From: Chromobacterium sp. IIBBL 290-4
GTDB taxonomy: Bacteria > Pseudomonadota > Gammaproteobacteria > Burkholderiales > Chromobacteriaceae
Assembly (NCBI RefSeq): GCF_024207115.1
Contig: NZ_CP100128.1
Coordinates: 3,348,001 to 3,412,000 of the forward strand
Length of the DNA: 64,000 nt
Direction: 5' to 3'
Under the pieces are notes generated by a model. The model was not told the origin of the DNA, did no database searches, and saw only the letters and a program-made list of their open reading frames with translations. The position numbers and the translations under genes were made by a program. This document shows positions 49,772 to 58,802 of the stretch, piece after piece. Position 1 is the stretch's first letter. Each line of letters begins with the position of its first letter.

Positions 49772-51058
49772 ATGATTGCGATAATCGGCGCCGGGGTGTC
49801 CGGCTTGTCCTGTGCCTGGTGGCTGCGCGAGCGCGGCGCGCGGGTCACGGTGTTTGAAACAGGAGCGGAGGTGGGCGGCAAGGTGCGCAGCGAAGCCGGC
49901 GAGGCGCTGCGCGAAGCGGGGCCGCACACGCTGTTGGCCGATGAGGAATTGCTCGACTGGATGAGGCGTCTGGGCTTGAGTCCCGTTTGGCCGGACCCGG
50001 CGGGCGAGGCGAGGCATGTGCTGCTGAATGGGCGATACCGGGCCTTGCCCAGCGGCGCTTTGGGCTTGCTGGGCGGCAATCTGCTCAGTTGGGGCGGCAA
50101 GCTGGATCTGCTGCGCGGCATATTGAAGGCGGGCAGCCAGGGCGAGGGCGATTTGAGCCTGGAGGCGTTTTGCCGCGCGCGCTTCGGCGACGAAGCCTTT
50201 GTCCGGCTGTTGGAGCCGGCGGTGAACGGCATTTTCGCCGGCGACGCCCGCGAGCTGGTGTTGCGCGAAACCATGCCCGGGCTGGCGGTCGCGGCGGAAT
50301 CCGGCCGGTCTTTGTGGCGGGGCATGCTGCGAGGCTCTGCGCGCCGCCGCCGTTCTTGCTACTTGTCCGGCGGCTTGCAGCAATTGCCGCGCCGGCTGGC
50401 GCGCGACCTGGATGTCCGCCTGAATGCCGAGGTGACGGCGTTGCGGCGCGATGGCGAAGGCTGGCTGCTGCGGACGGGCGGGCGCTGGGAGCAGGCCGAG
50501 CAGGTCGTGTTGGCCTTGCCGGCCAAGGCCGCCGCCGCCTTGCTGCACCCTTTGCGCCCGGAGGTGGCGGATATCTGCCGGCGCATTCCTTACGCGGCGA
50601 TGGCGGTGGTGTCCACGCTGCTGGAGGACGATGCGCTGGAAAAACCGTTGCCGGGGGCGGGGGCCTTGCATCCTAGCGCGGAAGAGAGCGTGGCCCTGGG
50701 GCACCTGCTGGTCAGCAATAGTTATCCCGAAGTGTGCGACAAGGGCTACCGGCTGATGAGCAGCTTCATCGGCGGCCGCCGCCATCCGGAAAGGCTGGAA
50801 TGGCCGGACGAGAGGCTGCTGGCGGAATTGAACCGGGAGCTGGAAGAACGCTTCGGCCTGCGCGGATCGCCGGCGGAGCAGCGCGTGGTGCGCTGGCGCG
50901 AGGCCCTGCCGCAGGGCACGGCTCTGCAGGGGCGTCTGCGCTCGGCCTTGGCGCCCTTGCAGGCCAAGGGTTTGCATGTCTGCGCCAACTGGCTGGACGG
51001 GGTGTCGCTGGCCGATTGTTTGCGCAAGGGCAGGAAATTGGCCGAACAATTGGCCTGA
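49772..51058 (+). CDS. Protoporphyrinogen oxidase-like FAD protein (HemY type)
   Basis: The 428-residue FAD-dependent amine-oxidase-fold protein has the dinucleotide motif IIGAGVSGLSCAWWL and GAEVGGKVRS. The protoporphyrinogen-oxidase-like C-terminus has LHVCANWLDGVSLADCLRKG. Such enzymes oxidise protoporphyrinogen IX to protoporphyrin IX; the related HemY/HpnE/phytoene-desaturase-like proteins share the fold. Linkage with hemB in the same window is loose support for heme synthesis. ATG 49772 has GGAGG six bases upstream; the frame is open further back without a ribosome binding site. Substrate assignment is moderate. Confidence 0.8.
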   Translation: MIAIIGAGVSGLSCAWWLRERGARVTVFETGAEVGGKVRSEAGEALREAGPHTLLADEELLDWMRRLGLSPVWPDPAGEARHVLLNGRYRALPSGALGLLGGNLLSWGGKLDLLRGILKAGSQGEGDLSLEAFCRARFGDEAFVRLLEPAVNGIFAGDARELVLRETMPGLAVAAESGRSLWRGMLRGSARRRRSCYLSGGLQQLPRRLARDLDVRLNAEVTALRRDGEGWLLRTGGRWEQAEQVVLALPAKAAAALLHPLRPEVADICRRIPYAAMAVVSTLLEDDALEKPLPGAGALHPSAEESVALGHLLVSNSYPEVCDKGYRLMSSFIGGRRHPERLEWPDERLLAELNRELEERFGLRGSPAEQRVVRWREALPQGTALQGRLRSALAPLQAKGLHVCANWLDGVSLADCLRKGRKLAEQLA

Positions 51059-51074
51059 GCGGGGCGGTTCGGCT

Positions 51075-51102
51075 TTGCGGGAGCGGCGGCAGGCGGTAGA
51101 AT
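51075..51102 (+). promoter_or_regulatory. Candidate promoter of glyQ
   Basis: TTGCGG (51075-51080) and TAGAAT (51097-51102) are spaced by 16 bases, 34 bases upstream of the glyQ ATG. Confidence 0.4.
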
Positions 51103-51135
51103 CGACGTTTATTTGTCCATTTTATCGTCACGTTT

Positions 51136-52026
51136 ATGCTTACCTTCCAGGAAATCATTCTCAAGCTCCAGCACTACTGGAACCGCCAGGGCTGCGTGCT
51201 CCTGCAGCCGTACGACACCGAGGTGGGCGCGGGCACTTCGCATACCGCCACCTTCCTGCGCGCGCTGGGGCCGGAGCCTTGGAACGCCGCTTACGTGCAG
51301 CCCAGCCGCCGTCCCAAGGATGGCCGCTACGGCGAGAACCCGAACCGCCTGTTCCAGCACCACCAGTTCCAGGTGGTGCTCAAGCCGTCCCCGTCCAATA
51401 TCCAGGAACTGTATCTGGGCTCGCTGCAAGAGCTGGGCCTGGACCCGACGGTGCAAGACATCCGCTTTGTCGAAGACAACTGGGAAAACCCGACGCTGGG
51501 CGCCTGGGGCCTGGGTTGGGAAGTGTGGCTGAACGGCATGGAAGTGACGCAGTTCACTTACTTCCAGCAAGTGGGCGGCCTGGACTGCAAGCCGGTGCTG
51601 GGCGAGATCACCTATGGCCTGGAGCGCCTGGCCATGTACCTGCAGGGCGTGGAAAACGTCTACGACCTGATCTGGACCCATCTGCCGGACGGCCAGCCGG
51701 TCACCTACGGCAATGTGTTCTATCAGAACGAAGTGGAGCAATCCAAGTACGCCTTCGAGCACAGCAATGTCGAGCTGCTGTTCCGCCAGTTCAACGATTA
51801 CGAAGCCGAGGCGCAGAAGCTGCTGGAAGCCTGCCTGCCGCTGCCGGCTTATGAAATGATCCTGAAGGCGGGCCACACCTTCAACCTGCTGGACGCGCGC
51901 GGCTCCATCTCGGTGACCGAACGCGCCGCCTACATCGGCCGCATCCGCAATCTGTCGCGCGGCGTGGCGCAAGCCTATTACGACGCGCGCGAGGCTTTGG
52001 GCTTCCCGATGTGCCGCAAGGATTGA
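51136..52026 (+). CDS. glyQ: Glycyl-tRNA synthetase alpha subunit
   Basis: GlyQ is the catalytic subunit of the bacterial alpha2beta2 glycyl-tRNA synthetase. It is 296 residues, the usual length. The start [20 protein letters not shown] and the class II motifs ([43 protein letters not shown]) are textbook matches. Its partner glyS lies 508 bp downstream, separated by a small secreted-protein gene. Confidence 0.97.
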   Translation: MLTFQEIILKLQHYWNRQGCVLLQPYDTEVGAGTSHTATFLRALGPEPWNAAYVQPSRRPKDGRYGENPNRLFQHHQFQVVLKPSPSNIQELYLGSLQELGLDPTVQDIRFVEDNWENPTLGAWGLGWEVWLNGMEVTQFTYFQQVGGLDCKPVLGEITYGLERLAMYLQGVENVYDLIWTHLPDGQPVTYGNVFYQNEVEQSKYAFEHSNVELLFRQFNDYEAEAQKLLEACLPLPAYEMILKAGHTFNLLDARGSISVTERAAYIGRIRNLSRGVAQAYYDAREALGFPMCRKD

Positions 52027-52088
52027 TGGTTGGCGATCGCCTATGCTGTTAGGGTCGGCATGAGCCGGCCCGACCGATGGGAGCGAGG

Positions 52089-52520
52089 ATGAGAGCCTGT
52101 TTGGCGATGTTGTGCATGGCTAGCCTGTCCGCCTGGGCGGAGCAGCCTGCCGATTGGGTGGTTTACCAGAACGGCAGCCAGCTGCAGCTGGCGATAGACG
52201 GCAACTCGCTATGGCTGGGCAAGGATGGCCTGGTGCATTTCATCAACCAGGAGCGCTTTGCCAAGCAGCAATACGAAAAACCGTACAAACTGCATTTTTA
52301 TATCCGCCGCACCGTCGGTTACGCCGATTGCAAGCAATACCAGTATGTGTTTGTCAGTTCCGCTTATTTCGACAAGAACAACAAGCACGTTTTTTCCACG
52401 ATGTTTCCGGTGCCTCGCTATGCCTGGAAGTGGCAGCCGGTGGCCGAAGACTCGGTCGCCCACTCCATGATGAAGGTGATCTGCGAGGCGGCCGGAGCCG
52501 CGGCTCAAATATCCAACTGA
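52089..52520 (+). CDS. Small secreted protein resembling surface-adhesin E
   Basis: The 143-residue protein has a signal peptide (MRACLAMLCMASLSAWA). The mature part, with YVFVSSAYFDKNNKHV and a C-terminal MMKVIC, pairs two cysteines (YADC..., MKVIC) as in adhesin-E-like proteins of Haemophilus and Neisseriales relatives. This is pattern recognition, not alignment. GGGAG before ATG 52089 supports that start over ATG 52077. It is wedged between glyQ and glyS, with only 14 bp before glyS, so it is probably co-transcribed with the synthetase. Confidence 0.7.
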   Translation: MRACLAMLCMASLSAWAEQPADWVVYQNGSQLQLAIDGNSLWLGKDGLVHFINQERFAKQQYEKPYKLHFYIRRTVGYADCKQYQYVFVSSAYFDKNNKHVFSTMFPVPRYAWKWQPVAEDSVAHSMMKVICEAAGAAAQISN

Positions 52521-52534
52521 ATTGAATAGATAGA

Positions 52535-54595
52535 ATGAACGCAACCCTGCTGATCGAACTCCTGACCGAGGAGCTGCCGCCCAAGGCGCTGCCGCGTCTG
52601 GCCGCCAGTTTCGCCCAGACCGTTACCGAAGAACTGAAGAAGATGCAGTTCGTCGCCGCCGACGCCGAGGCGGTGGTTTACGCTTCGCCGCGCCGCCTGG
52701 CGCTGCAGCTGCCGGGCGCGCTCGCCGTGCAGCCGGACCAGCACATCACCCGCCAGGGCCCGGCCGCCGCGGCCGGCATGAAGGATGGCCAGCCGACGCC
52801 GGCGCTGGCCGGCTTCGCCCGCTCCTGCGGCGTGGACGTGTCCGAACTGGCCATCGTCAACAACGGCAAGCAAGACGTGTACGCCTACTCCAGCACCAAG
52901 GCCGGCGAAGCGCTGTCTTCGGTGCTGGCCGAGGTGGTGTCGCTGGCGCTGAAGAAGCTGCCGGTGCCCAAGCTGATGCGCTGGGGCGATTCCGACGTGC
53001 AATTCGTCCGTCCGGTGCATGGCCTGATCATGCTGCACGGCGACCAGGTGATTGCAGGCGAAGTGCTGGGCCTGAAGAGCGGCAATGCCACTCGCGGCCA
53101 CCGCTTCCTGTCCGAGGGCGAGGTCGTCATCGCCCATGCCGACGGCTACGCCCGCGCGCTGCATGAAAGCGGCAAGGTCATCGCCAGCTTCCAGGCGCGC
53201 CGCGAGCTGATCGGCCACAAGCTGACCGAGGCCGCCGCCAAGCTGGGCGCCACCATCGCCGCCCCGGACGAGCTGTACGACGAAGTGACTGCGCTGGTGG
53301 AATGGCCGGTGGTGCTGGAGGCCGGTTTCGAGGCCGAATTCCTCAATGTGCCGCAAGAATGCCTGATTCTGACCATGCAGCAGAACCAGAAATACTTCCC
53401 GCTGCTGGACGCGCAAGGCAAGCTGATGAACCGCTTCCTCTTGGTGTCCAATGTGGAGACGGCCGATCCGTCCTTCATCGTCGGCGGCAACGAACGCGTG
53501 CTGCGCGCCCGCTTGTCGGACGCCAAGTTCTTCTTCGAGCAGGACAAGAAGCACCGCCTGGACAGCCGCCTGCCGCGCCTGGCCAATGTGGTGTACCACA
53601 ACAAGATCGGCACCCAGCTGGAGCGTGTTGAGCGTCTGCAGAGCATCGCCGGCGCCATCGCCCATCAACTGGGCGCCGACACCGCGCAGGCCGCCCGCGC
53701 CGCCTATCTGGCCAAGGCCGACCTGGTGACCGACATGGTGGGCGAGTTCCCTGAGCTGCAAGGCATCATGGGCATGTATTACGCCCAGCACGACGGCGAA
53801 AACGCCGAAGTGGCCGCCGCCATCGAGGGTCACTACCATCCGCGTTTCGCCGGCGACACGCTGCCGGAAAGCAAGATCGCCACCGCCGTGGCCTTGGCCG
53901 ACAAGCTGGAAGCCGTCGTCGGCATCTGGGGCATAGGCCTGATCCCGACCGGCGACAAGGACCCGTTCGCCTTGCGCCGCGCCGCGCTGGGCGTGGTGCG
54001 GATGGCGTTGGAAGCCGATCTGGACCTGAAGCAGCTGCTGGCCATCGTGGCCGAAGGCTTCCCGGCCGGCAAGCTGTCCGCCAATGTGGCCGAAGAAGTG
54101 TTCGGCTTCATGATGGACCGCCTGAAGAACTACCTGGCCGCCGATTGCAAGGGCGATGAAATCGACGCCGTGCTGGCGCTGCAGCCCAGCCGCCTGCACG
54201 AAGTGCGCGCCGTGCTGGCCGCCGTGGCGCAGTTCAAGGCGCTGCCGGAAGCCGCCGCGCTGGCTGCCGCCAACAAGCGCGTCAACAACATCCTGAAGAA
54301 GGCGGAAGGCGCAATCGGCTCGGTGGACGCCGCGCTGCTGCAAGAAGCCGCCGAACAGGCGCTGTACGCCGCGGTGCAGGATCTGGCCCCGGCGGTGGAA
54401 GCCAAGTTCGCCGCCCACGACTTCGCCGGCGCGCTGTCGCAGCTGGCCAGCCTGAAGGCGCCGGTGGACGCCTTCTTCGACGGCGTGATGGTGATGGCCG
54501 AGGACGCCAAAGTCCGCGCCAACCGCATCGCGCTGTTGGCCAGCCTGGCCGCGCTGTTCAACCGCGTGGCGGACATCTCGCTGCTGGCTGAGTAA
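52535..54595 (+). CDS. glyS: Glycyl-tRNA synthetase beta subunit
   Basis: GlyS is the tRNA-recognition subunit of the alpha2beta2 enzyme. It is 686 residues. The start MNATLLIELLTEELPPKALP, the YASPRRLAL block, LTMQQNQKYFPL, VGGNERVLRARLSDAKFF and the C-terminal anticodon-binding (DALR-like) region are all present. It is followed by three copies of a palindromic repeat rather than a simple terminator. Confidence 0.97.
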   Translation: MNATLLIELLTEELPPKALPRLAASFAQTVTEELKKMQFVAADAEAVVYASPRRLALQLPGALAVQPDQHITRQGPAAAAGMKDGQPTPALAGFARSCGVDVSELAIVNNGKQDVYAYSSTKAGEALSSVLAEVVSLALKKLPVPKLMRWGDSDVQFVRPVHGLIMLHGDQVIAGEVLGLKSGNATRGHRFLSEGEVVIAHADGYARALHESGKVIASFQARRELIGHKLTEAAAKLGATIAAPDELYDEVTALVEWPVVLEAGFEAEFLNVPQECLILTMQQNQKYFPLLDAQGKLMNRFLLVSNVETADPSFIVGGNERVLRARLSDAKFFFEQDKKHRLDSRLPRLANVVYHNKIGTQLERVERLQSIAGAIAHQLGADTAQAARAAYLAKADLVTDMVGEFPELQGIMGMYYAQHDGENAEVAAAIEGHYHPRFAGDTLPESKIATAVALADKLEAVVGIWGIGLIPTGDKDPFALRRAALGVVRMALEADLDLKQLLAIVAEGFPAGKLSANVAEEVFGFMMDRLKNYLAADCKGDEIDAVLALQPSRLHEVRAVLAAVAQFKALPEAAALAAANKRVNNILKKAEGAIGSVDAALLQEAAEQALYAAVQDLAPAVEAKFAAHDFAGALSQLASLKAPVDAFFDGVMVMAEDAKVRANRIALLASLAALFNRVADISLLAE

Positions 54596-54597
54596 GG

Positions 54598-54633
54598 GTA
54601 GGGCGGAAGCCCGGCTTGGCCGGGCGTTCCGCC
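54598..54633. repeat. REP-like palindromic repeat, copy 3 (forward)
   Basis: It starts GTAGGGCGGAAGCCCGGC and ends GCCGGGCGTTCCGCC. The arms GGCGGAAGCCCGGC and GCCGGGCGTTCCGCC are complementary apart from one extra base. It begins two bases after the glyS stop. Confidence 0.75.
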
Positions 54634-54660
54634 AAGCTTCCAGTCGGCAAGAGTACGAAT

Positions 54661-54691
54661 GGCGGAACGTCCAAAGGAGGCATCCGCCCTA
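54661..54691. repeat. REP-like palindromic repeat, copy 4 (reverse, degenerate)
   Basis: GGCGGAACGTCC is followed by an AAAGG centre and GGCATCCGCCCTA. It has the outer arms of the family with a diverged middle. Confidence 0.6.
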
Positions 54692-54700
54692 TCATGCCAA

Positions 54701-54740
54701 AGCCCCTCTTCCCTTGCGGGAGAGGGGTTGGGGAGAGGGG
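54701..54740. repeat. Second palindrome type between the repeats
   Basis: CCCCTCTTCCCTTGCGGGAG is followed by AGGGGTTGGGGAGAGGGG, a purine/pyrimidine palindrome unlike the flanking family. Similar CCCTCTCCC-type elements are common intergenic repeats in GC-rich proteobacteria. Confidence 0.5.
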
Positions 54741-54743
54741 AAC

Positions 54744-54775
54744 GGCGGAACGCCCCTGCGGGGCTTCCGCCCTAC
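54744..54775. repeat. REP-like palindromic repeat, copy 5 (reverse)
   Basis: GGCGGAACGCCCCTGCGGGG is followed by CTTCCGCCCTAC, a near-perfect palindrome of the family, 14 bases before gmhB. Confidence 0.75.
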
Positions 54776-54789
54776 TAATTGGGGGAAGC

Positions 54790-55341
54790 GTGAAACTTGT
54801 CATTCTCGACCGCGACGGCGTGATCAACGAAGACCGAGACGACTACGTCAAGAACACCACCGAATGGGTGCCGATCGAGCACAGCCTGGAAGCGATCGCC
54901 AACCTGACCCAGTCCGGCTGGCGCGTGGTGGTGGCCACCAATCAATCCGGCATCGCCCGCGGCCTGTTCGACATGCATGCGCTCAACGCCATGCATGAGA
55001 AAATGCATCGCCTGGTCGGCCAGGCGGGCGGCCGCATCGACGCGGTGGTGTTCTGTCCGCATGGCCCGGACCATGGCTGCGAATGCCGCAAGCCGCTGCC
55101 GGGCATGGTGCTGGAGATCGCCGAGCGCTTCAACGCCAAGCTGCAAGGCTTGCCCATGATAGGCGACAGCCTGCGCGATCTGGAGGCCATTTCCGCCGTC
55201 GGCGGCCTGCCCATGCTGGTGAAGACCGGCAAGGGCGGCAAGACGCTGGCCAAGGGCGGCCTGCCTGAGAGCACGCTGGTGTTCAACGACCTGTACGATG
55301 CCGCCGAGCATCTGATCAACCATTTCGAGGCTCAACGCTAA
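54790..55341 (+). CDS. gmhB: D-glycero-beta-D-manno-heptose 1,7-bisphosphate 7-phosphatase
   Basis: GmhB dephosphorylates heptose bisphosphate on the route to ADP-heptose for LPS inner core. The 183-residue HAD phosphatase has LDRDGVIN (nucleophile Asp), TNQSGIARG, the zinc-loop CPHGPDHGCECRKP with its four cysteine/histidine ligands, and GDSLRD. The start is GTG 54790 directly after GGGGGAAG. It is followed 2 bp later by plsC, so lipid A/phospholipid envelope genes are linked. Confidence 0.94.
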   Translation: MKLVILDRDGVINEDRDDYVKNTTEWVPIEHSLEAIANLTQSGWRVVVATNQSGIARGLFDMHALNAMHEKMHRLVGQAGGRIDAVVFCPHGPDHGCECRKPLPGMVLEIAERFNAKLQGLPMIGDSLRDLEAISAVGGLPMLVKTGKGGKTLAKGGLPESTLVFNDLYDAAEHLINHFEAQR

Positions 55342-55343
55342 GC

Positions 55344-56120
55344 ATGATCAGTTTGTGGATACGCAATCTGCTGTACTGGCTGGTGCTGATGATCGCCACG
55401 CCCTTGTTCCTGACCTTGTTGATTCTGGCCGCTCCGCTGCCGCGCCGCAGCCGCCACATATTCGGCGTCAGCTGGGCGCTGACCCTGCTGTGGATGCTGG
55501 AGCATGTGATAGGCCTGAAATACAAGGTGATAGGCCGCGAGAACATTCCAGCCGAGCCTTCCATCATCGCCTCCAAGCATCAATCGGGCTGGGAAACGCT
55601 GTCTTTGCAGAAGATCTTCCCCTGGCAGGTGTATGTGGCCAAGCGCGAGCTGACCTGGATTCCCTTCTTCGGCTGGGGCCTGGTGCTGATGAACCCCATC
55701 ATCATCAACCGCTCCGACCGCGCCGGCTCCAACCAGCGGCTGTTGCAGCAGGGCCTGGAACGCAAGCGGCACGGTTTCTGGATCACCGTTTTCCCGGAAG
55801 GCACCCGCACCAAGCCGGGCGCGCCGGGCAAGTACAAGCTGGGCGCGGCGCGCATGGCCAAGCAGTTCGACATGCCCATGGTGCCGGTGGCGCACAATGC
55901 GGGCGAGTTCTGGCCGCGCAACGCCTTCCTGAAATATCCGGGCGAAATCACCGTGATCATCGGCCAGGCGATTCATCCGACCGAAGACGCCGGACCGGAA
56001 TCGATGATGGCCCAAGCCGAAGCCTGGATCGAGGCTCGCCAGCGCGAGATCGGCGGCGTGGGCCCGTTTGCCGACCCTGATGAAAAACGACAACGTCTGG
56101 CGCCGCCTGCCTCTGCCTGA
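55344..56120 (+). CDS. plsC: 1-acyl-sn-glycerol-3-phosphate acyltransferase
   Basis: PlsC acylates lysophosphatidic acid to phosphatidic acid at the inner membrane. The 258-residue protein has an N-terminal membrane helix (NLLYWLVLMIATPLFLTLLI) and the acyltransferase motifs SKHQSGWETL (HX4E in place of HX4D), NRSDRAGSNQ and FPEGTRTKPG. Several PlsC/YihG-like members share the HX4E variant. It overlaps the next gene by 41 bp. The symbol is used for the family; another lysophospholipid acyltransferase role is possible. Confidence 0.87.
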   Translation: MISLWIRNLLYWLVLMIATPLFLTLLILAAPLPRRSRHIFGVSWALTLLWMLEHVIGLKYKVIGRENIPAEPSIIASKHQSGWETLSLQKIFPWQVYVAKRELTWIPFFGWGLVLMNPIIINRSDRAGSNQRLLQQGLERKRHGFWITVFPEGTRTKPGAPGKYKLGAARMAKQFDMPMVPVAHNAGEFWPRNAFLKYPGEITVIIGQAIHPTEDAGPESMMAQAEAWIEARQREIGGVGPFADPDEKRQRLAPPASA

Positions 56121-56790
56121 CGGCGATGCGCCGGTGGTGCTGATCCGCCGCCGGCGCAAGAGCATAGGCATCAAGGTGCAAAACGGCGTGGTGGAACTGA
56201 TCGCCGCGCCGGAGGTCAGTCTAATTAGGCTTAACCAGGTGCTGGAGCTGCGGCGCGACTGGATCGTCGGCCATCTGCTGCGCCAGCGCGATCAGCTGGC
56301 GGCCGGCGAGGATCTTTCCACCGCCAGGCTGCAAGGCGAGGCGCTGACGGTGAAGCTCGCCGGCGGCGCGCGCAAAACCGCCAAGCGGGAAGGCTCCAAC
56401 CTGCTGGTGTTCGGCGTGCAGGCCGGCGACGCCGCGGCCTTGAAGGCGGTGGCGGCCAAATTCCTGAAACGCGAGGCGGCTATATTGTTTCCGGCCCGGC
56501 TGATCGCCCTGGCGGCGGCTTGCCGGCGCAAACCGACCGGATTGCAGTTGTCGTCCGCCCGTTCGCGCTGGGGCAGTTGCACCAGCGATGGCCGCATCCG
56601 GCTGAACTGGCGCTTGATCCAGGCGCCGCCTGCGGTGATCGATTATGTGATCGCCCATGAACTGGCCCATCTGGAACACATGAACCATTCGCCGGCCTTT
56701 TGGGCGGAGACGGAGCGTCTCCATCCGGGCTGGCGCGAGGCGCGCCGCTGGCTGAAACAGCATGGCGGCGGCTTGTTTGTCTTTGATTGA
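56080..56790 (+). CDS. YgjP-type zinc metallohydrolase (DUF45/M48-like)
   Basis: The 236-residue cytoplasmic protein has the HExxH motif [18 protein letters not shown] with a third zinc ligand and the upstream [17 protein letters not shown], the DUF45/YgjP signature. These proteins resemble SprT/WLM proteases but their substrate is unknown. ATG 56080 lies inside the 3' end of plsC with a weak ribosome binding site, implying translational coupling. Confidence 0.85.
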   Translation: MKNDNVWRRLPLPDGDAPVVLIRRRRKSIGIKVQNGVVELIAAPEVSLIRLNQVLELRRDWIVGHLLRQRDQLAAGEDLSTARLQGEALTVKLAGGARKTAKREGSNLLVFGVQAGDAAALKAVAAKFLKREAAILFPARLIALAAACRRKPTGLQLSSARSRWGSCTSDGRIRLNWRLIQAPPAVIDYVIAHELAHLEHMNHSPAFWAETERLHPGWREARRWLKQHGGGLFVFD

Positions 56791-56803
56791 TAGGATACTG
56801 AAT

Positions 56804-57193
56804 ATGCGAATGCTCCATACCATGCTGCGCGTCGGCAACCTTGAACGCTCTCTGGCTTTCTATCAGGAAGTGCTGGGCATGAAGCTGCTGCGCCGCAACG
56901 ACTTCCCGGAAGGCCGCTTCACGCTGGCTTTCGTCGGCTATGGCGAAGAGGACAGCAATACCGTGCTGGAGCTGACTCATAACTGGGACACCGAATCCTA
57001 CGAACTGGGCAATGGCTACGGCCATATCGCTATTGAAGTGGCCGACGCTTACGCCGCCTGTGACATGGCCCGCGCCAAGGGCGGCAAGGTGACGCGCGAA
57101 GCCGGCCCGATGAAGCACGGCACCACCGTGATCGCCTTCATCGAGGATCCGGACGGCTACAAGATCGAATTCATCCAGAAGGGCAGCCGCTAA
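56804..57193 (+). CDS. gloA: Lactoylglutathione lyase (glyoxalase I)
   Basis: GloA turns the methylglyoxal-glutathione adduct into S-lactoylglutathione. The 129-residue protein is a nickel-type glyoxalase [19 protein letters not shown] (metal His), [11 protein letters not shown] (Glu), GHIAIEV (His) and [11 protein letters not shown] (Glu) supply all four metal ligands. AGGA is eight bases upstream of ATG 56804. It closes the gmhB-plsC-ygjP-gloA run. Confidence 0.96.
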   Translation: MRMLHTMLRVGNLERSLAFYQEVLGMKLLRRNDFPEGRFTLAFVGYGEEDSNTVLELTHNWDTESYELGNGYGHIAIEVADAYAACDMARAKGGKVTREAGPMKHGTTVIAFIEDPDGYKIEFIQKGSR

Positions 57194-57199
57194 GTCCTT

Positions 57200-57319
57200 C
57201 GGCGCCGTTTGGCGCCGACCGTACGGACCGGCACCCGGAGCCCGGTCCGTGATTCACTCACAACCGGGGCGCACTTTGCGGCATCGCGCCGCGTCTTTAT
57301 CTTTTGGGCGACTGCCCAA
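57200..57319 (+). promoter_or_regulatory. Structured leader before the NhaD-type antiporter
   Basis: Three stems are visible: CGGCGCC/GGCGCCG (57200-57217), ACGGACCGG/CCGGTCCGT (57223-57250) and TTGGGC/GCCCAA (57304-57319). The last ends 12 bases before the start codon. None has a T-run. This could be the gloA end plus a regulated leader; no known riboswitch is confirmed. Confidence 0.35.
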
Positions 57320-57330
57320 TGGGAAAATCC

Positions 57331-58740
57331 ATGAGCAAGAAACTGTTTGCCGCGACCGCGCTGCTTGTTGCGCCGGTCGTGGCCCGCGCGGCTGATCTGG
57401 ACGGCGCCGCGCTGGGCCTTGTCTGGGCGGTGCCGTTCGCCGGCATCCTGCTGTCCATCGCCTTGTTTCCCATGCTGGCGCCTGGCGTCTGGCATCATCA
57501 TTTCGGCAAGATCACCGCGGCCTGGACCGCGCTGTTCCTGGCGCCGTTCGCCGTCGCCTTCGGCCTGGGCCATGCCGGCGCGCTGGTGTTGCATGCGCTG
57601 GTGACCGAATACATTCCCTTCATCGCGCTGTTGTTCGCGCTGTACACCGTGTCCGGCGGCATTCTGGTGTGGGGCTCGCTGCATGGTTCGCCCAAGCTCA
57701 ATACCGGCATCCTGGCCATCGGCACCTTGCTGGCATCCATCATGGGCACCACCGGCGCGGCCATGCTGCTGATCCGCCCCTTGCTGCGCGCCAACGAGGG
57801 CCGCAAGCATAATGTGCACGTGGTGGTGTTCTTCATCTTCCTGGTGGCCAATGTGGGCGGCGGCTTGACGCCATTGGGCGATCCGCCGCTGTTCCTCGGC
57901 TTTCTCAAGGGCGTGACGTTCGGCTGGACCTTTGTCCATATGCTGGCGCCGGTGGCGACGCTGGCGGCTATCCTGCTGACGGTGTTTTATTTCCTCGACC
58001 GCCACCTGTTCGCCAAGGAAGCCCGGGAGGGCACGCTCAAGCCGGTGGACCGCAGCAAGGACAGGCCGCTCAAGCTGCACGGCAAGCGCAATTTCTGGCT
58101 GCTGGCCGGCGTGGTCGGCGCGGTGTTGCTGTCCGGCCTGTGGAAGCCAGGCATCGTCTTCGAGTTGCCCGGCGCGCATCTGGAGCTGCAAAACCTGCTG
58201 CGCGACCTGGCGCTGATCGCCCTGGCCTTCGTGTCGCTGTGGATCACGCCCAAGCCGGTGCGGGCCGGCAATGAATTCAACTGGCTGCCGATTCTGGAAG
58301 TGGGCAAGCTGTTCGCCGGCATCTTCATCACCATCGCGCCGGTGATCGCCATCTTGCGCGCCGGCGACCACGGCGCCCTGGCCGCGCTGGTGAGGGCCGT
58401 GTCCGGCCCGGAAAGCGAGCCGCTGGAGATCATGTATTTCTGGATGACCGGCATCCTGTCCAGCTTCCTGGACAATGCGCCGACCTATCTGGTGTTCTTC
58501 AATCTGGCCTCTGGAGACGCCGCCACCATGATGGGGCCGCTGGCCGACACCTTGTTGGCCATCTCGATGGGCGCGGTGTTCATGGGAGCTATGACCTATA
58601 TCGGCAACGCGCCGAACTTCATGGTCAAGGCCATCGCCGAGCACCGCCATGTCAAGATGCCGGGCTTCTTCGGCTATATGCTGTGGTCCGGCGCGGTGTT
58701 GCTGCCGTGCTTTTTGGTGCTGTCGGTGTTGTTCTTCTGA
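57331..58740 (+). CDS. NhaD-type Na+/H+ antiporter
   Basis: The 469-residue protein of the ion-transporter superfamily has a hydrophobic N-terminal segment that may be a signal peptide (SKKLFAATALLVAPVVARA) and about 12 membrane helices. NhaD hallmarks are VANVGGGLTPLGDPPLFLGF, with the duplicated SSFLDNAPTYLVFFNLA near the C-terminus. It exchanges sodium for protons across the inner membrane. ATG 57331 is preferred because GGGA is well placed; ATG 57319 would add four residues. Confidence 0.88.
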   Translation: MSKKLFAATALLVAPVVARAADLDGAALGLVWAVPFAGILLSIALFPMLAPGVWHHHFGKITAAWTALFLAPFAVAFGLGHAGALVLHALVTEYIPFIALLFALYTVSGGILVWGSLHGSPKLNTGILAIGTLLASIMGTTGAAMLLIRPLLRANEGRKHNVHVVVFFIFLVANVGGGLTPLGDPPLFLGFLKGVTFGWTFVHMLAPVATLAAILLTVFYFLDRHLFAKEAREGTLKPVDRSKDRPLKLHGKRNFWLLAGVVGAVLLSGLWKPGIVFELPGAHLELQNLLRDLALIALAFVSLWITPKPVRAGNEFNWLPILEVGKLFAGIFITIAPVIAILRAGDHGALAALVRAVSGPESEPLEIMYFWMTGILSSFLDNAPTYLVFFNLASGDAATMMGPLADTLLAISMGAVFMGAMTYIGNAPNFMVKAIAEHRHVKMPGFFGYMLWSGAVLLPCFLVLSVLFF

Positions 58741-58755
58741 CCGAGGCGCCGATAG

Positions 58756-58787
58756 AAAAAGCCCGTCGCAATTGCGGCGGGCTTTTT
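58756..58787. terminator. Bidirectional intrinsic terminator
   Basis: AAAAAGCCCGTCGCAA and TTGCGGCGGGCTTTTT form a long stem flanked by A- and T-runs, ending both the antiporter gene (+) and the CstA-type gene (-). Confidence 0.9.
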
Positions 58788-58802
58788 GGTTTGGAACCGC
58801 GA

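Noticed and set aside
49478..51049. A 523-codon minus-strand frame over the protoporphyrinogen-oxidase-like gene
   Set aside because: The plus strand has the FAD-binding motif and a ribosome binding site. The minus frame has neither.
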